Shown: positions 39,878-49,777 of the stretch, in pieces
Numbering within the stretch: the first letter of the stretch is position 1
Layout: every line of letters begins with the position of its first letter
Assembly (NCBI RefSeq): GCF_029953635.1
Contig: NZ_CP124543.1
Location: forward strand, 5,311,455 to 5,375,454
DNA from: Halotia branconii CENA392
GTDB taxonomy: Bacteria > Cyanobacteriota > Cyanobacteriia > Cyanobacteriales > Nostocaceae
Reading direction: 5' to 3'
DNA: 64,000 bases
The notes under the pieces: model-generated
Database searches by the model: none
The model's input: only the letters and a program-made list of their open reading frames with translations
Told to the model about the DNA's origin: nothing
Position numbers and translations under genes: made by a program

Positions 39878-42800
39878 TTGAAAGGAATACGCCTCAGGTT
39901 CGCACCCTATGCTGTGGCGCTGTTAGCTGTGAGTATTGCATTGCTACTCACACTATTACTACAGCCACTGCTGAACCCAACTGTTTTTCTACTATTTTTT
40001 GCTGCCGTAGCAGTTAGCGCTTGGTATGGCGGTATGGAAGTGGGAATATTAGCCATAATTTTATCTACTTTAGCTGTTAACTACTTTTTTATCCAGCCAG
40101 TATTTTCCCTTGTAGTTGACCTAAGTAGCTTGGTGCGCTTGACCTTATTTATGTTGGTGACGTTTCTCATGAGTTTACTTACCTCAGAGTTACGTACTGC
40201 TAGGCAGCGCCTAGAGGTGAGTACGCAAAAGCAACAAGCAAGCGAAGCCAGGTTTAGGCGGTTGGCAGAGTCTAACGTCATCGGCATAATTGTAGCTGAG
40301 ATCAACGGGGCAATTGTTGAAGCTAACAACGCTTTTTTAGAGATGGTGGGTTACACGCGGGAGGATATGCTGGCAGGGCGAATGCAATGGCACGAGATGA
40401 CACCATCAGAATATATAGAAGAAAGTAAGTCAGCAATTGCTAAACTCAAAGCTACAGGAGTATGTACTGCTTTTGAGAAAGAATATATCTGTAAAAATGG
40501 TAGCCGTGTTCCTGTCCTCATCGGTTCTGCCTTGTTAGAAAACAATCAGCAGCAAGTTATCAGTTTTGTTTTAAATTTAAGCGATCGCCGACAAATAGAG
40601 AATGCTTGGCGTGAAAGCCAGAGTAGATTTCGTGCTTTAGCTGATGCCACTATTGAAGGTGTGATCATCCACGAAAACGGAAAAGTGTTGGATGCCAACC
40701 CAGCTGTAGCCAAAATGTTTGGTTATGAACTAAACGAAATCATTGGCATGTCAGCAACAGAATTATTGACACCAGGATCACAAAAAATATTTATAGAAAA
40801 TTTCCGTTCTAGTGATGACAAGCCTTATGAACTGATTGGGGTCAAGAAAGATGGCACAGTTTTTTTCTTAGAAGTGGTAGGTAAAAACTGTATATACCAA
40901 GGTCGTACTGTCAGAGTTGCTACAGGACGCGACATCACAGAACACAAACGCATAGAAGAGGCATTGCGCCAAAGAGAAGATGAGTTGCGACTAATTACAG
41001 ATGCTGTGCCTGTTTTAATTTCTTATGTTGATACCGAACAACGCTATCGCTTTAATAATAAGGGATATGAAGATTGGCATGGGCTTTGTGCTTGCGAAAC
41101 TTATGGTAAGCACGTTCAAGAACTTCTAGGTGAGTCAGTTTACCAGTCGATTCTTCCCTATATAGAAATGGTCTTGTCAGGAGAACAAGTCATTTTTGAA
41201 ACCCAAGTTCCCCATAAAAACGGGAAAATTCGTGATGTCAGCACTACTTACATACCCCAATTTGGTCAACAAGGAACAGTTCAAGGATTTGTAGCTTTAG
41301 TCACAGATATTACAAATCACAAGCTAGCGCAAAAAGCTCTCAAAGATAGTGAAGAAAGATTGCGGACACTCACAGAAAAAGTGCGCGTGATTCCTTGGGA
41401 GGTAGATGCCACTACAGGTAATTTTACTTATGTAGGGCCACAAACAGTAGAAATTCTCGGTTATCCCTTTACAGATTGGTATGCCGACAATTTCTGGGCT
41501 GAACACATGCATCCAGAAGATCAAGAATGGGCAATTGATTATTGCTTAGAAGCTTCACTATCACAAGATAACTACGAATTTGAATACAGAATGTTGGCTG
41601 CTGATGGCAGAATTGTCTGGCTGTATGACATTGTGAATGTGGTGCGGAGTGGGAATCAACCGCAGTTACTGCATGGCTTCATGATTGATATTACTGATCG
41701 CAAGTTCTCAGAACAAGAACGCGAACAATTGCTAGCCCGCGAACAAGCAGCACGCGCTGAAGCTGAAGCCGCCAACCGCATGAAAGACGAGTTTCTCGCT
41801 ACACTTTCCCATGAACTCCGTACTCCCCTAAATGCGATGCTGGGTTGGACACATTTACTTAAAAACCGCAAGTTTGATGAAACTACCACAGAAAGGGCTT
41901 TAGAGACAATTGATCGCAACACTAAGTCCTTAGCCCAACTCATTGAAGATGTCCTAGATGTTTCACGGATTATTCGCGGTACGCTCCACCTGAATACCCA
42001 GCCAGTAGAATTGATCTCAATTGTGCAAGCAGCAATTGATACTGTACGTCCAGCCGCTGACGCTAGAGAAATTCGTATTGAGTGCAAATTTGACCCAACA
42101 GTCGGGGTAGTGATGGGTGATGGAAACCGCTTACAACAGGTAGTGTGGAACTTGCTCTCCAATGCTGTCAAGTTCACAGCCAAAGAAGGAATAGTGACTT
42201 TGCAATTAGAGCGTATTAATTCCCGTGTACAAATTCGGGTAAGTGATACAGGCGGGGGAATTGCCCCGGAATTTCTGCCCCATGTATTTGAACGCTTTCG
42301 CCAAGCCGATAGCTCAACCACGCGATCGCATGGTGGATTAGGATTAGGGCTAGCGATCGTTCGCCACTTGGTAGAATTACACGGTGGAACAGTTTCAGCT
42401 GAAAGTCCAGGAATAGGACAGGGAGCAACCTTCATTGTTAATTTGCCGATGAAAGCTGTAGCTATAAATGTCAAACAGCCAGAGCAGCTTGCATCTGTAA
42501 ATCCAGACTGTGAAGATCCTAATAGTTTGCCGACACTTAATGGCTTGCGAGTGCTTGTCGTAGATGATGAACCAGATGCCCGTCAATTGATCGCGACAGT
42601 GCTAGGGCAGTATGGCGCACAAGTCATGGCAGTTGCATCTGCTTTCGAGGCATTACTTGCTGTACCACAATTTCACCCCGATATACTCGTCAGCGATATT
42701 GGGATGCCACAAGAAGACGGCTATGCCCTAATTCGTCAACTGCGAACCCTTTCCCAAGAGCAAGGAGGAAGGATTCCCGCAGTCGCACTGACAGCCTACG

Positions 42801-42916
42801 CCAGGACAGAAGACCGCACACAAGCTTTATTAGCAGGTTTTCAACTTCATGTTCCTAAACCAGTTAACCCCACCGAGTTAGCAGCAGTAGTGGCTAATCT
42901 TGCGGGAAGGACTTGA
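39878..42916 (+). CDS. Hybrid sensor histidine kinase with PAS domains and receiver
   Basis: A 1012-residue membrane sensor kinase. The first ~110 residues contain three to four helices of the DUF4118/KdpD-like type. Four PAS domains follow (~120-240, 250-365, 370-490, 500-620). The HisKA phospho-acceptor is His645 (LSHELRTPLN). The HATPase (~755-870) has NLLSNAVKFT, DTGGGIAPEF and GGLGLGLAI. A C-terminal receiver has VDDEPDA and phospho-Asp940 (VSDIGMP). The start is TTG; AAAGGAGAG lies 10 bases upstream, and no ATG exists nearby in frame. The partner regulator is not encoded here. Confidence 0.92.
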   Translation: MKGIRLRFAPYAVALLAVSIALLLTLLLQPLLNPTVFLLFFAAVAVSAWYGGMEVGILAIILSTLAVNYFFIQPVFSLVVDLSSLVRLTLFMLVTFLMSLLTSELRTARQRLEVSTQKQQASEARFRRLAESNVIGIIVAEINGAIVEANNAFLEMVGYTREDMLAGRMQWHEMTPSEYIEESKSAIAKLKATGVCTAFEKEYICKNGSRVPVLIGSALLENNQQQVISFVLNLSDRRQIENAWRESQSRFRALADATIEGVIIHENGKVLDANPAVAKMFGYELNEIIGMSATELLTPGSQKIFIENFRSSDDKPYELIGVKKDGTVFFLEVVGKNCIYQGRTVRVATGRDITEHKRIEEALRQREDELRLITDAVPVLISYVDTEQRYRFNNKGYEDWHGLCACETYGKHVQELLGESVYQSILPYIEMVLSGEQVIFETQVPHKNGKIRDVSTTYIPQFGQQGTVQGFVALVTDITNHKLAQKALKDSEERLRTLTEKVRVIPWEVDATTGNFTYVGPQTVEILGYPFTDWYADNFWAEHMHPEDQEWAIDYCLEASLSQDNYEFEYRMLAADGRIVWLYDIVNVVRSGNQPQLLHGFMIDITDRKFSEQEREQLLAREQAARAEAEAANRMKDEFLATLSHELRTPLNAMLGWTHLLKNRKFDETTTERALETIDRNTKSLAQLIEDVLDVSRIIRGTLHLNTQPVELISIVQAAIDTVRPAADAREIRIECKFDPTVGVVMGDGNRLQQVVWNLLSNAVKFTAKEGIVTLQLERINSRVQIRVSDTGGGIAPEFLPHVFERFRQADSSTTRSHGGLGLGLAIVRHLVELHGGTVSAESPGIGQGATFIVNLPMKAVAINVKQPEQLASVNPDCEDPNSLPTLNGLRVLVVDDEPDARQLIATVLGQYGAQVMAVASAFEALLAVPQFHPDILVSDIGMPQEDGYALIRQLRTLSQEQGGRIPAVALTAYARTEDRTQALLAGFQLHVPKPVNPTELAAVVANLAGRT

Positions 42917-42920
42917 TCAG

Positions 42921-43155
42921 AGGCAGAGGGGCAGGGGGCAGGGTGCAAGGGGGATGAAGAATAAGAGGCAGAGGGGCAGGGGGCAGGGTGCAAGGGGGAT
43001 GAAGAATAAGAGGCAGAGGGGCAGGGTGCGGGGTGCAGAGGAGATGAAGAGGAATTACCTCTTTCTCCTTGTCTCCCTGCCCCCTGCTCCCCTGCCTCTT
43101 CTCCCTGCTCCCCTGCTCCCCTGCCTCTTCTCCCTGCTCCCCTACTCCCCTGCCT
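42921..43155. repeat. 45-bp tandem repeats and inverted G-rich/C-rich arrays
   Basis: Three 45-bp units (42921, 42966, 43011) built of AGAGGGGCAGGGGG words are followed by the complementary C-rich words (CTCCCCTGCCTCTTCTCCCTG) up to 43155. The two halves can fold into a long imperfect hairpin between the convergent histidine kinase and hypothetical genes; it may act as terminator. Confidence 0.8.
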
Positions 43156-43158
43156 CTT

Positions 43159-44949
43159 CTACCCTCCTGGTATGCGTGTATAAATTCCCTGGCCTTGGGT
43201 ATCGTAAAGCAACAAGGGTATATTAGCGTTGTCACTAATTACAGATAAGGCTTCCTCTAATACTTGTAAATGATTCGTAGCATCAACTACAGGAGCTGCA
43301 TTTTGAGGGTCAGCTTCAGAGGAGGAACTTTGTAGTATTTGTTCGTACTCAGGGGTGAGACTCACAGTAATTCCTTTGTCGTTGACGTTAAAGGTGCAAA
43401 TGCGAATTTCATCAGAACAAGTTTTATTGAGATCGTTACGGGTTTGCTGCAAACTATTAGTAAGTTCTAATTTTTCTTGTGCTTGCTTGAGGGCAGCCGA
43501 GTAGGGTTCAATGAGACTCTGAGCCGAACTGTAGTAAAAGCTATCTTGGGAAATCTGTTTAGCAGTCTGGAATGCTTGACCCCAATATACTACCGCCGCT
43601 TGCCATTGGTTAAGTTTTTCGTAAGCTCTGGCTTGTTTAGCAGCATTAACAGCTTGTTGGTAGCTTTGAGCAGCTAATTGTTCTTTAGTGGCGCGATCGC
43701 GTGCTGTAGCTAATTTCGGTTTGTATTCTAGCAACAGCTTTTGTGCTTCTTGAGCTGCTGGGCTATTGGAAGGAATAACTATTAGGGCATTAACCGCAAT
43801 TTGCCAAGTGGATTGTACCTTGCGCCAATCATTTAACGATTTAGCATTAGCTTCTCGCTTAATGGCCACACTAGCTACACCTTTAGCTGCTGTTAATTTT
43901 TTCAACCATCGTTCTTGGGCTTGCAACTGCTGATTGACAGTTTGCAAACTGAGACGATATTTAAGTAACTTCGGTTGTACCAGCTTATAAAGTTCGCTAT
44001 TGGGGTTGATCGTCTCTAGTGGTGCGATCGCTTGTCGCCATAAATGTTGTCTGGTCTGCAATTCTTCTAGACTTTGAGCAGGTGTTTGAGTTTTTTGTGC
44101 TGCCACAGCTGCCGTTTGCAAAGCTTTTACCACCTGATTAATTTTTGCCGACTGTCCAGACAAGCTTGCTTTTAGTTCTTCTGCTTGTTGATAACGGGAT
44201 GACCAGCTGGGAATTGCTGCTAAGTCAGCGCTAGTTGTCTCTAGTCGCTTTTGTACTGCGACTAATTCACTTTCTGACTTGGCACGACTTGTTAATTGTC
44301 TAGATTCGGTTTTGAGTTTTTGAGCAGCTTGTATTTCTTTGCATTCAGACATCACACAAGGACGAGTGAGTAAATAAGCACCACCGCCTAATACAATAAT
44401 CCCCACCAAAGCTGCACCCAGGAGAATAGGTTTAATTGGACGTTTTCTGGGAGTAGTCAACAAATCTGGCGTATCTGCCAGAGGGTCAAATAGCTCTTCC
44501 TCCTCCTCCTGACTATCTTCGATTAATGGAGAATAAGTCAGAGAAGACGAGGAAGAAGAAAAAGATGAAGACGATGAAGAAAATGAGGACGGTGAGGGAA
44601 ATAAAAACGATACTTCTTCCCCTGCCTCTCCTGCTCTCCCTATTGCCCTCTGCTTCATCGTCAGGGAATGTTTAGCGTAAGGCAGTTTGTCGCCAAAAAC
44701 TCTTAAAAAACATTGCACCCGTTGCTCTTTATAAGTTGGTACTGACTGAAGCACTTCTTCCAAAACTGCAAAGATTTGTTGAGTGTCAACAGTGACAGCA
44801 ACTGGATGTTGAGTTAGAATCATCAACTCATCTTGGTTGACAGCACATTTAATTTGGAAGACTTCGCCAAATGGAACTTCTGCAAGAAATTGTTCTTGCA
44901 AGGTTCGGGCTAAAAGCTGTAAATCTTCCTGCTGGACTGCTACTCTCAT
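43159..44949 (-). CDS. Membrane-anchored coiled-coil protein, unknown
   Basis: A 596-residue protein starting MRVAVQQEDLQLLARTLQEQF; the frame is open for 29 further codons upstream, but this start follows GCGGGAAAG. The N-terminal ~100 residues form a compact domain. Then comes a Ser/Pro low-complexity linker (~100-135), a single membrane helix (~170-192, GAALVGIIVLGGGAYLL) and a long Gln/Ala/Lys-rich helical region with repeated VQK, LEE and YK elements. Family not recognised. The linker contains the same GCAGGAGAGGCAGGG word as the intergenic repeat. Confidence 0.65.
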   Translation of the reverse strand: MRVAVQQEDLQLLARTLQEQFLAEVPFGEVFQIKCAVNQDELMILTQHPVAVTVDTQQIFAVLEEVLQSVPTYKEQRVQCFLRVFGDKLPYAKHSLTMKQRAIGRAGEAGEEVSFLFPSPSSFSSSSSSFSSSSSSLTYSPLIEDSQEEEEELFDPLADTPDLLTTPRKRPIKPILLGAALVGIIVLGGGAYLLTRPCVMSECKEIQAAQKLKTESRQLTSRAKSESELVAVQKRLETTSADLAAIPSWSSRYQQAEELKASLSGQSAKINQVVKALQTAAVAAQKTQTPAQSLEELQTRQHLWRQAIAPLETINPNSELYKLVQPKLLKYRLSLQTVNQQLQAQERWLKKLTAAKGVASVAIKREANAKSLNDWRKVQSTWQIAVNALIVIPSNSPAAQEAQKLLLEYKPKLATARDRATKEQLAAQSYQQAVNAAKQARAYEKLNQWQAAVVYWGQAFQTAKQISQDSFYYSSAQSLIEPYSAALKQAQEKLELTNSLQQTRNDLNKTCSDEIRICTFNVNDKGITVSLTPEYEQILQSSSSEADPQNAAPVVDATNHLQVLEEALSVISDNANIPLLLYDTQGQGIYTRIPGG

Positions 44950-45700
44950 AGAGCTTTCCCGCTGATCTTCTATATAGTTTTTTGTATTTTCGAGAGAATG
45001 AAATGAAGGACTTTTGTTTGCTGAATACAGATGCACAGTTTAACTAACCATAGCCATGAAATCAAAGAGAACAACGTTCTAACACAAATTTTAAGTTTTC
45101 ACCAAAAATCAAAATAACAATGATTATTCATATTTGTACATTTTTGTAATGCAAGATACTAAACTTGACAATTTTGTCTGAAATAGAAATAAAAAATAAA
45201 AAATGGGAATAATAAAAATTTTAGGCACTTTCACAGTTCTGTTGGTGATAACTAAATGTTCAGTAGTTATTACTGTCCACTAGTGAGTTACCGTGTAGTG
45301 GTGACACAATTATTTAAAAGTGAGGTAAATAATTAAGATACTAACTAATAAAACAGAAATAAATATATTCGTGACCATTAGTCATAAGGAGTAGAGCGTA
45401 GGGCATAGTATAAGAAAACAAAGTTAAATTTAATTATGCCTAATCACTTATTACGATAGATGCTGGTTTTGTTATATGCTGGCAAATTTACAGAGGAGAT
45501 TAATTCCTGATCATCGAAACAGTAACAATAGTTTGATACCAGAAAATAATTTGCTCCTTTGACCAAATTCGATCAGGTTGAACCGTGAAAAATAAATATT
45601 TATAGCTGTCTAAAGCTTAATTTTGTAATTAAGGTGCTGCAAAAAACAGAAAACAGTACCCAAGAAATGCTATGGAAGTTTAACTACAAGGTGCATATCA
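44950..45700. other. Long AT-rich spacer
   Basis: About 750 bases without a supportable gene, divergent between the membrane coiled-coil gene and the SucC-like gene. No tRNA, clear riboswitch or long repeat was seen; it probably carries promoters and untranslated leaders. Confidence 0.45.
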
Positions 45701-46948
45701 ATGGATTTATTAGAATACCAAGTTAAAGAATGGTTTGCAGAAATAGGTATTCCCGTATTGCCTTCACAACGCATTGACCATCCTACAGATCTAAAGCGTT
45801 TGAAAATTCACTATCCAGTTGTACTTAAGTCTCAAGTACATGCAGGAGAAAGAGCTAAAGCTGGCGGGGTCAGGGTTGTAGAAACAACTATCGATGCGAT
45901 CGCAGCTGCCCAAACCATTTTCAATTTGCCAATTTGGGGTGAGTTACCAGATGTACTACTAGCAGAATCTAAGTACGATGGTCAAGAAGAATTTTACTTA
46001 GCGGTAGTTTTAGATACTGCTGTTTGCCGACCAGTATTTTTAGGTTGCAAAGAAGCAGATGTTGATTGGGAATCGGCAGGGGAGAGAATGCAACATATTG
46101 TTGTGGAACAAGAATTTTCTCCTTTTTATGCCCGGCAATTGGCTTTAAAAATGGGTTTGCAAGGTCAACTGATGCAGTCAGTAAGTAGTGTTCTAGAGAA
46201 GATGTATCAATTGTTTGTGCAAAAAGACTTAGATTTAGTAGAAATTAATCCCTTAGCAATCAGTAATTCTGGCCAAGTCATGGCTCTCAATGGTAAAGTC
46301 AGCATCAATGAAAGAGCTTTAGGTCGTCATCCTAAAATTGCTGAGATAGTAGCAAAAATGACCAGTCGTCATAGTAGTAGCCAAATTAATGGCCATCTGA
46401 GTAATTGGGATGGTTTAGACATGCACGGTAAAATCGGTATTTTAGGCAATGGCACTGGTTCAATGATGGCAACATTTGATTTAGTTGTCGGTGCTGGCGG
46501 TAAGCCTGGGATCTGTCTAAATTTACGTCATGCTTTCCTCACCGATACCTTACCCACTACCTTTTGCGATCGCCTCACAAAAGGGCTAAGTATTTTGGCT
46601 GCTGACAAAAGCACTCAGGTAATATTAATTAATCTCCTAGGTAGCATTCCTCAAGCAGAGGAAGTAGCTAAAGTCATTGCTAAATTTGTGCAACACGAAA
46701 CCAGCGAACTGACATCACAGGTTGTAACCACTAATAGCAATGGCAACAAAAGCCGTCAGCAGTATCACACTCCTCATGTAGTTGTACGTCTTGCTGGTTC
46801 TGAGTTTAATATGGCTAAGGATGGTTTAGCTACATTAAAAACTCAGAGTAATGCATTGGTAATGGTGGAAAATTTAGATGAGGCAGTGGCAGAAGCAGTC
46901 CGTTTTACCAAACCAGTTGCCGCCAAAAAAAGATCAGCTACCCGATAG
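45701..46948 (+). CDS. Succinyl-CoA synthetase beta subunit-like ATP-grasp protein
   Basis: A 415-residue homologue of SucC. The ATP-grasp start is LLEYQVKEWFAEIGIPVLPS, with VLKSQVHAGERAKAGGVRVV and the metal-site motif DLDLVEINPLAIS. The C-terminal flavodoxin-like part has ILGNGTGSMMATFD, LINLLGSIPQ in place of the usual NIFGGI motif, and VRLAGSEFN. Slightly longer than E. coli SucC (388 residues). It precedes a SucD-like gene, but because the partner lacks the catalytic His, ordinary succinyl-CoA synthesis is doubtful. Confidence 0.85.
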   Translation: MDLLEYQVKEWFAEIGIPVLPSQRIDHPTDLKRLKIHYPVVLKSQVHAGERAKAGGVRVVETTIDAIAAAQTIFNLPIWGELPDVLLAESKYDGQEEFYLAVVLDTAVCRPVFLGCKEADVDWESAGERMQHIVVEQEFSPFYARQLALKMGLQGQLMQSVSSVLEKMYQLFVQKDLDLVEINPLAISNSGQVMALNGKVSINERALGRHPKIAEIVAKMTSRHSSSQINGHLSNWDGLDMHGKIGILGNGTGSMMATFDLVVGAGGKPGICLNLRHAFLTDTLPTTFCDRLTKGLSILAADKSTQVILINLLGSIPQAEEVAKVIAKFVQHETSELTSQVVTTNSNGNKSRQQYHTPHVVVRLAGSEFNMAKDGLATLKTQSNALVMVENLDEAVAEAVRFTKPVAAKKRSATR

Positions 46949-46971
46949 CTAGCTCCTAGTCCCTAGTCCCC
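46949..46971. repeat. Heptamer array (CTAGTCC)
   Basis: Three CTAG-type heptamers between the SucC-like and SucD-like genes, directly after the SucC-like stop codon. Confidence 0.7.
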
Positions 46972-47010
46972 TTTTAAAACATCGGGTTCCCAAATATACC
47001 AAAATATTTT

Positions 47011-47892
47011 ATGAACTTAACGCCAGACAGCAAAGTATTAATCCAAGGCTTTAGTGAATTTATTTCAGCAACTCATATTGCTCAAATGAAAGCTTATGGT
47101 ACAAATTTAGTTGCTGGTGTCAATCCCGGATCTGGAGGACAGCAACTATACGATCTGCCAATATTCGACTTGGTAGAAGAGGTAGTAGAGCAATTTGGCG
47201 CTATTGATACGACAATTATTTGTGTACATCCCTACCAAGTTCTGGATGCCGCACTAGAAGCGATCGCTTCTCATATTCGCCAAATTATCATTATTTCTGC
47301 TGGTGTACCGCCTTTAGATATGGTGCAATTACTTCGCAAAGCCGAAGCAGGTGAAACTTTAATAGTAGGGCCTAACAGTCCTGGGATTATCGTACCAGGA
47401 AAAATTCTCTTAGGTACTCAGCCAAGCGAATTTTATACACCTGGTTCCGTGGGCATTGTCAGTCGCAGCAGCACCCTAACATACGAAGTTGCTTGGGAAT
47501 TAACAAAAGCTGGTTTGGGGCAATCGATTAGTGTCAGCATTGGTAGTGATGCGATCGTTGGTTCATCGTTTTTGCAATGGATGCAAATTCTCGATGAAGA
47601 TGAAACCACAGAGGCGATCGTTTTAGTTGGTCAACCAGGCGGTGATAGTGAAGAAGCGGCAGCACGTTATATTACCGAGGCAATTGATAAACCAGTAGTT
47701 GCCTATATTGCAGGTAGACAAGCACCAGCAATTAAAAACTGGCGACAAACAGGGAATTTAGCAACAGTGATAGGACGCGCTCCTAATTTTGGCACAGCCC
47801 AAAGTAAATTAGCTGCTTTCCAAGCAGCAGATGTACCTGTCGCTGAACGTCCTTCTCAAATTTCAGAATTGTTAAAAAAGGCGATTCATTAA
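47011..47892 (+). CDS. SucD-like CoA-binding protein lacking the phospho-histidine
   Basis: A 293-residue homologue of the succinyl-CoA synthetase alpha subunit: CoA-binding domain GVNPGSGGQQLYDLPIFD, GPNSPGIIVPG and IVSRSSTLTYEV. In SucD the phospho-acceptor His lies in a GHAGAI motif; here the aligned place reads TGNLATVIG, with Asn for His, after APAIKNWRQ. The Glu-containing neighbourhood also differs. The encoded pair may therefore bind ATP and CoA without the classical phospho-enzyme step, or be regulatory. Encoded 62 bases after the beta-like subunit. Confidence 0.85.
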   Translation: MNLTPDSKVLIQGFSEFISATHIAQMKAYGTNLVAGVNPGSGGQQLYDLPIFDLVEEVVEQFGAIDTTIICVHPYQVLDAALEAIASHIRQIIIISAGVPPLDMVQLLRKAEAGETLIVGPNSPGIIVPGKILLGTQPSEFYTPGSVGIVSRSSTLTYEVAWELTKAGLGQSISVSIGSDAIVGSSFLQWMQILDEDETTEAIVLVGQPGGDSEEAAARYITEAIDKPVVAYIAGRQAPAIKNWRQTGNLATVIGRAPNFGTAQSKLAAFQAADVPVAERPSQISELLKKAIH

Positions 47893-48232
47893 TTTAAAAT
47901 GGGCGTTGGGCATGGGGCATGGGGCATAGACAGTTATCAGTTATCACTTTTCACTTCCAGCAGCAGTAGTGGCGGGTAATGTCGAAATGAAATTTTCCTT
48001 GATTTTTCATGTCTTTGGAGTTTTAAGGTGATTTTTGGCATGACTCAAGTTATTTAATTAGTGAAAATTGGGCAAACTAATACTAAATCAAATTTAAAGT
48101 GCGGAATGGTGCAAAACATCAGGATAAATCTACCCGTTCCGTTTGTTTGAACGCACTTTTACCCAAACACTTATAGCCTGCTTACTGTACAGGTGTCATA
48201 CACGATTGTTGAATATTGGAGTCGAATTTTCT
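47893..48232. other. Spacer with GGGCATG heptamers
   Basis: The heptamer array at 47900-47928 comes first. AAAGTGCG at ~48098 and CGCACTTT at ~48153 can pair, framing the start region upstream of the kinase gene. No gene was found. Confidence 0.5.
47900..47928. repeat. Heptamer array (GGGCATG)
   Basis: Three to four tandem GGGCATG-type heptamers, same family as 39392-39444. Confidence 0.75.
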
Positions 48233-49777
48233 ATGTCAGACCCCAACATTGGTCGCTTACTCGTTAAACGCTATCAGCTTCAAGAGTTAATCGGGACTGG
48301 AGCTATGGGTAGAGTTTATCGTGCTAAAGATATTTTGTTGGGAGGTGTACCTGTTGCGGTGAAGTTTCTCGCCTTGTCTATACAAAATGAAAAAATCCGG
48401 TTGCAAGAACGCTTTGAGCGAGAAGCCAAAACTTGTGCCTTACTAGGGCAAAAGAGCATCCATATTGTTCGAGTTATGGACTATGGCGTAGACGAAAATA
48501 ATACTCCGTTCTATGTGATGGAATACCTGCATGGACATAGCCTCAACAATATTATCCGCCAGCAAAATCTATCGGTACTAAGATTTCTCAGTATCGCGCG
48601 TCAAATCAGCTTAGGTTTGCAGTGCGCTCATAATGGTATCCCAGTTGATGGCACAATCTACCCTATTATTCATCGTGATATTAAGCCCAGCAATATGCTG
48701 GTGATTCAAGACCCTAGTTTTGGGGAGTTGGTCAAGGTTTTAGATTTTGGAATTGCGAAGTTACTTCAAGCAAATAGCGACCAGACGAAATACTATTTAG
48801 GAACTTTGGCTTATTCTTCTCCTGAACAAATGGAGGGCAAAGAATTAGATAACCGTTCTGATATTTATAGTTTGGGCGTGATGATGTTTGAGATGCTTAC
48901 AGGCAAGATGCCATTAGTAGCACCAACTCACTCCTTCGGTGCATGGTATAAAACACATCACACTCAACCGCCCCGTACTTTTGCTGAGGTTGCACCTAAC
49001 TTGCAAATTCCCAAGGAAGTGCAAAATTTAGTGATGAGTTGTCTAGCTAAAACCAGAGACGATCGCCCCCAAACTATCAATAAAATTCTCCAGGTTTTAG
49101 AATCTCTAGAACAACATTACCGCACCCAGGCAACTCCACAAAGCAATACATCTACTCGTACCCTGACAATTAAGGCTGAGATTGAGCCGAAGACCAGTCC
49201 TGATTTACAAGTATCGCCCGATGAAATTGCTCGCGCTACTGCCTGGCCTGAAAATAAACCTATTGCGGATATTGTTTTCCCCCAGTTTATTGATGCTCAT
49301 GGGGAGGCTTTACCAGCACTCTGGATTATGCTGCCGCAGCAAGAAATTATCAAACGCTTCGTCTGCAAACGTTATAATCAGTTTCTTTTCATCACTACAC
49401 CTCATCCCATGTTGTTATGGATTACCGTCATCTACAACCGTAAGTATGGTGCTAAATGGTTGCCTTACTATCTCGATCTCAAAACTAGTCTTGGTCAAGA
49501 AATTACTTATTCACTAGGACACACAGGTTCTTACCGTCTGTTATTTTTTGCCCGCGAGACACCAAGTCGCTGTTCTCATGTCTTACTTGTCAGCATTGCT
49601 TCTGCTCAATGTCAACGACTGCAAGAATGGGTCAAAGCAGGCAAAACATTAATTTCAGTGGCTGATCCCCAGATGAGTAAAAACTTACTCAAAAGCGAGT
49701 ACGAAAAGATTAAACCTCACATCTTGGCAAAATTGGAAGCAGTTCATACAGATTCCCACTTTAATCTTTCAAGGTAA
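48233..49777 (+). CDS. Serine/threonine protein kinase
   Basis: A 514-residue Hanks-type kinase. The Gly loop is LIGTGAMGRVYRAKD, the ATP Lys is in VAVKF, and the catalytic loop HRDIKPSNML has Asp149. The Mg loop is DFGIAKL and the activation segment ends in SPEQMEG. The kinase domain spans ~10-285. The C-terminal ~200 residues form a separate soluble domain with no recognised family; no membrane helix is seen. The start at 48233 (MSDPNIGRLL) is used; the frame is open further upstream to 48143. Confidence 0.92.
   Translation: MSDPNIGRLLVKRYQLQELIGTGAMGRVYRAKDILLGGVPVAVKFLALSIQNEKIRLQERFEREAKTCALLGQKSIHIVRVMDYGVDENNTPFYVMEYLHGHSLNNIIRQQNLSVLRFLSIARQISLGLQCAHNGIPVDGTIYPIIHRDIKPSNMLVIQDPSFGELVKVLDFGIAKLLQANSDQTKYYLGTLAYSSPEQMEGKELDNRSDIYSLGVMMFEMLTGKMPLVAPTHSFGAWYKTHHTQPPRTFAEVAPNLQIPKEVQNLVMSCLAKTRDDRPQTINKILQVLESLEQHYRTQATPQSNTSTRTLTIKAEIEPKTSPDLQVSPDEIARATAWPENKPIADIVFPQFIDAHGEALPALWIMLPQQEIIKRFVCKRYNQFLFITTPHPMLLWITVIYNRKYGAKWLPYYLDLKTSLGQEITYSLGHTGSYRLLFFARETPSRCSHVLLVSIASAQCQRLQEWVKAGKTLISVADPQMSKNLLKSEYEKIKPHILAKLEAVHTDSHFNLSR

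Noticed and set aside
41656..42474. 272-codon minus-strand open reading inside the histidine kinase gene
   Set aside because: Antisense of the conserved HisKA/HATPase domains; Ser/Arg-rich composition, no start context.
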